From Thermocatellispora tengchongensis (lineage in GTDB: Bacteria > Actinomycetota > Actinomycetes > Streptosporangiales > Streptosporangiaceae), in the NCBI RefSeq assembly GCF_014202315.1, contig NZ_JACHGN010000020.1, positions 155,391 to 219,390 of the forward strand: a stretch of 64,000 bases of DNA, read 5' to 3'. A program made the position numbers and the translations under genes. Below the pieces are notes generated by a model. It saw only the letters and a list, made by a program, of their open reading frames with translations, had not been told where the DNA came from and made no database searches. Shown piece by piece: positions 61,500 through 64,000 of this stretch; the stretch's first letter is position 1; each line of letters opens with the position of its first letter.

Positions 61500-63833
61500 A
61501 TGCCCACATTCACCCGCATGCTCGGCTGCATGCTCGCCTTACTCCTCGCCGTCTCCATCGGCCCGCCCGCCGTGGCCGCCCCCGGACCGGTGGAGGTCGT
61601 CTCCACGACCCGCGACGCCGGGTACCGGGAGACCGGCACCTGGACCCAGGCCCAGCGCACCGGCTACCTCGGCGGCACCACCCGCTTCACCCGCGAGGTC
61701 GGCGCCACCGCGAGTTGGACGCTCACCGCCCCCGCCGACGACGAGTACGCCATCGGCGTCTGGATCCCCGCCTCGTCCGACGTCAACGACCCGGCCGTCA
61801 CCTATGGCTGGAACGGCACGTCGGTCAGGGCGAACCAGGCCGCCTTCGGGGACGCCTGGCACACCCTAGGCACCGTCCGGCTGGCTCGGGGGGCCACGCT
61901 GACCGTCACGGTGACCGCGCGGACGGCCGGCAAGGTCACCCGGGCCGACGCCGTACGGCTCTCCTCCACCCGGCCGAGCCAGGACGTGCTGGTCAACCAG
62001 AGCGGCTACGACCTGACCGGGCCCAAGCGGTTCACCGCCCCGCGCGCCACCGACGGCGACACCTTCACGATCACCCGTGAGGGCTCCGCCGAGGTTCTGT
62101 TCCGGGGCACCGTCAAGGGCGGCGTGGGGGACTTCACCGGGTTCCGCCCGGCCGGCGCCGGGCCGTACGTCGTCACCGTGACCGGCGACCTCGGCACGGG
62201 CACCTCGCACCCGTTCGGCATCGGCCCGTACTGGACCTACCGGGTGTCGATCCAGCGCGCGGTGGACTTCATGGTGCAGAGCCGATGCGCGCACGGCGAC
62301 GCCACCAAGCTCGTCTTCACCGACCCGGCGGGCAACCACTGCAACCGCGGCAACACCGGAGTCGCCTGGCGGGACGACCACCAGTTCTCCTTCACCCTGC
62401 AGAGCCTGATCGAGCTGTACCTGTCCAACCCGGACGCGTTCACCAGGTCGCCCGGGACCGGCCGCTACGACGGGCTGGCCATCTCCACGACCCCGGACGC
62501 GCCCGAGATCGTCAAGCTGATCAACTGGGGCGTGGACCTGTACCTGCAAGGGAAGGTCAACCACACCTTGCTCAAGGAGCAGCTGGCCTGGTTCGTCCAC
62601 GCCTATCCGCACCTGTCGAAGTGGATCCCCCGCGAGCAGTACGTCAAGGCCCGCGATCACCTGGTCGCGAACTGGTCGAACCCCGCCCGGGACCGGTGGA
62701 ACTGGTACGACATCCCGCACAGCGCGGACCTGTTCCAGACGTACACGATCATCGGCACCGGCAAGGGGCAGTTCCCGCCCGGCCACTCGATCGTGCCGAA
62801 CCTCATGATGTACGACGTGGCCCGGCGCGACGGGCTGCCCGACCCGGGCCGCTACCTGAACGCCGCCCGCGCGCAGGTGGACTGGATCGTGGCGAACCTG
62901 GACTGGAACGACCCGGCCACCACCAAGGGCCAGCGGATGAGCGAGCACGTCACCATGGAGTCGCTGGCCTACTACGCCGAGCGGTACCCCGATCCCGAGC
63001 TGACGGCCAAGATCGAGCAGTGGGCGGACGTGGCCATCGCCCGGTCCCAGAACATGTGGGATTTCCGGAAATACTCTGACTCGCTGTGGATCATTCCGGA
63101 GTTCAACGAGCCGGGCAACGTCGCCGGTCTCCCCGCCGCCGCCCTCGCCGCGGCACGTGTGATCGACGATCCCGCGAAGCGGGCGGCGCTGCGCCGCATC
63201 GCCGCCGGTCAGATCGACAACGTCTTCGGGCGCAATCCCGCCGACGCCCACTTCTCCCACGACGCCGCCACCCCGCAGGGCTTCGAGGGCGTGGAGCGCG
63301 GCTGGCCGAAGGAGTACCCGCCCGGCCGGGGCGCGGGTGAGCTGGAGGAGGTGCGGGGCGTGCTGGACGGCTCGCCCAAGGAGGCCTCCTACCCGTACGA
63401 CCCCACGGCCGACCTCGGCTACACCGAGGGCTGGGTGGCCTTCAACACCGCATGGAACGCCAGCCTGGCCCAGCTCGCCGCCGACCAGACGTCCGTGCAC
63501 GTCTCCGGCTCCGTGCCCGGCCTCGCCGCCGGCACGCTGGCGCCCGCCGACACGGTGAACGTACGGCTCCGCGCGCCGCTCAACCTGGACCCGGCCACCG
63601 CCGAGCACGGCACGGTCAGGGTGCGCACCTCCCGCGGCGACTCCGAGACCGTACGGGTGACCGAGACGGGAACCGGCGCGCTGGACTTCACCGGCCGCAT
63701 CCCGGCCCTGCCCGAGCCGGGACGGCCGGGCGACGGCACGCTCCAGCTCATGCCCGGCGACACCGTCACGTTCTCCTACGGCCTGGGCGCCTTCACCGCC
63801 ACCGCCACGCTCAAGGTCACCCCGGCCCCCTGA
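61500..63833 (+). CDS. Secreted multi-domain toroid protein (Xly/golvesin-like, CelD_N-like, glycosidase-like)
   Basis: 777 residues; ATG with AGAGGTG upstream. After a signal peptide (1-27, PPAVAAP) comes a golvesin/Xly-type beta-domain (~32-155; DAGYRETGTWTQAQ, GYLGGTTRFT), an Ig-like domain of the CelD_N type (~160-250; DVLVNQSGYDLTGPKRFTAP) and an (alpha/alpha) toroid (~255-680; AWRDDHQFSFTLQSLIELYL, HSADLFQTYTIIGTGKGQFP, DNVFGRNPADAHFSH). The layout copies GH9 enzymes, but the GH9 nucleophile motif DAGD is missing; AWRDD stands in its place. A C-terminal sandwich follows. An exported glycan hydrolase or lyase of another family is likely. I cannot name the substrate. Confidence 0.68.
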   Translation: MPTFTRMLGCMLALLLAVSIGPPAVAAPGPVEVVSTTRDAGYRETGTWTQAQRTGYLGGTTRFTREVGATASWTLTAPADDEYAIGVWIPASSDVNDPAVTYGWNGTSVRANQAAFGDAWHTLGTVRLARGATLTVTVTARTAGKVTRADAVRLSSTRPSQDVLVNQSGYDLTGPKRFTAPRATDGDTFTITREGSAEVLFRGTVKGGVGDFTGFRPAGAGPYVVTVTGDLGTGTSHPFGIGPYWTYRVSIQRAVDFMVQSRCAHGDATKLVFTDPAGNHCNRGNTGVAWRDDHQFSFTLQSLIELYLSNPDAFTRSPGTGRYDGLAISTTPDAPEIVKLINWGVDLYLQGKVNHTLLKEQLAWFVHAYPHLSKWIPREQYVKARDHLVANWSNPARDRWNWYDIPHSADLFQTYTIIGTGKGQFPPGHSIVPNLMMYDVARRDGLPDPGRYLNAARAQVDWIVANLDWNDPATTKGQRMSEHVTMESLAYYAERYPDPELTAKIEQWADVAIARSQNMWDFRKYSDSLWIIPEFNEPGNVAGLPAAALAAARVIDDPAKRAALRRIAAGQIDNVFGRNPADAHFSHDAATPQGFEGVERGWPKEYPPGRGAGELEEVRGVLDGSPKEASYPYDPTADLGYTEGWVAFNTAWNASLAQLAADQTSVHVSGSVPGLAAGTLAPADTVNVRLRAPLNLDPATAEHGTVRVRTSRGDSETVRVTETGTGALDFTGRIPALPEPGRPGDGTLQLMPGDTVTFSYGLGAFTATATLKVTPAP

Positions 63834-63882
63834 CGCCCCGGCCGGCCCGGCGCTGAGCCCGGCGCAGGGATGTGGCGCGGGG

Positions 63883-64000
<118 letters not shown>

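Noticed and set aside
61500..63833. Calling the toroid protein a GH9 cellulase
   Set aside because: The N-terminal Ig domain fits, but the DAGD nucleophile motif of GH9 is absent.

Overview
The window is very GC-rich with strong G/C third-position codon bias, GTG and TTG starts, Tat-type and lipoprotein exporters, GntR/ROK/LacI/MerR regulators and sugar ABC importers that lack their own ATPase. This points to a filamentous actinomycete, plausibly Streptosporangiaceae (Nonomuraea/Streptosporangium-like) or a Streptomyces relative; the genus cannot be fixed by reading alone. About 53 kb is a carbohydrate-degradation island. The rest is small regulators, a two-component system, an arsenic-resistance operon and a decayed segment near the right edge.

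Layout. (i) 1-290: truncated regulator. (ii) 477-12372: a LacI-type regulator, a GH3 beta-glucosidase with an internal repeat array, a DUF305 protein, a discoidin-DUF1996 secreted protein, a 1001-residue secreted protein joining discoidin, GH16-like and clan-A hydrolase modules, and a discoidin beta-helix protein. Four identical 14-bp palindromes in front of these genes suggest one LacI regulon. (iii) 12440-18527: ROK regulator diverging from an ABC importer (binding protein plus two permeases) and a GH1 beta-glucosidase, which looks like uptake and cytoplasmic hydrolysis of a beta-glucoside. (iv) 18601-32910: FadR-type GntR regulator, acyl esterase, fuconolactonase-like amidohydrolase, an unrecognised toroid-like protein, aldo-keto reductase, RraA-type aldolase-like protein, GH29 fucosidase, a second importer and a secreted GH141-like beta-helix protein. 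A TATCGAT-centred operator recurs at its promoters. I read this as release, uptake and oxidative breakdown of L-fucose or a related 6-deoxysugar. (v) 32926-36337: GH78 alpha-L-rhamnosidase divergent from a TetR regulator. (vi) 36430-44838: DUF6194 protein, double-MerR regulator, SnoaL/TetR pair, methyltransferase, SMP-30-like protein, histidine kinase/response regulator, DUF3800 protein. (vii) 45072-55020: Tat-exported heparinase II/III-like protein, second GH29, third importer, SGNH esterase-like protein and LacI regulator, a second fucoside/uronide locus. (viii) 55058-58471: arsenic operon (two arsenate reductases, ArsR, Acr3) plus an ArsN1-like acetyltransferase. (ix) 58537-61145: TipA-like regulator, then the truncated and frameshifted remains of an amidohydrolase and an ECF sigma factor facing each other across an apparent deletion. 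(x) 61500-63833: secreted multi-domain toroid protein. The last ~110 bases are homopolymer-rich and look like a poor contig end.

Together the island encodes secreted and cytoplasmic enzymes, three importers and local repressors for stepwise use of beta-glucans and of fucose/rhamnose-decorated plant or algal polysaccharide. Several enzymes lack canonical residues or belong to no family I recognise; these are listed as findings.
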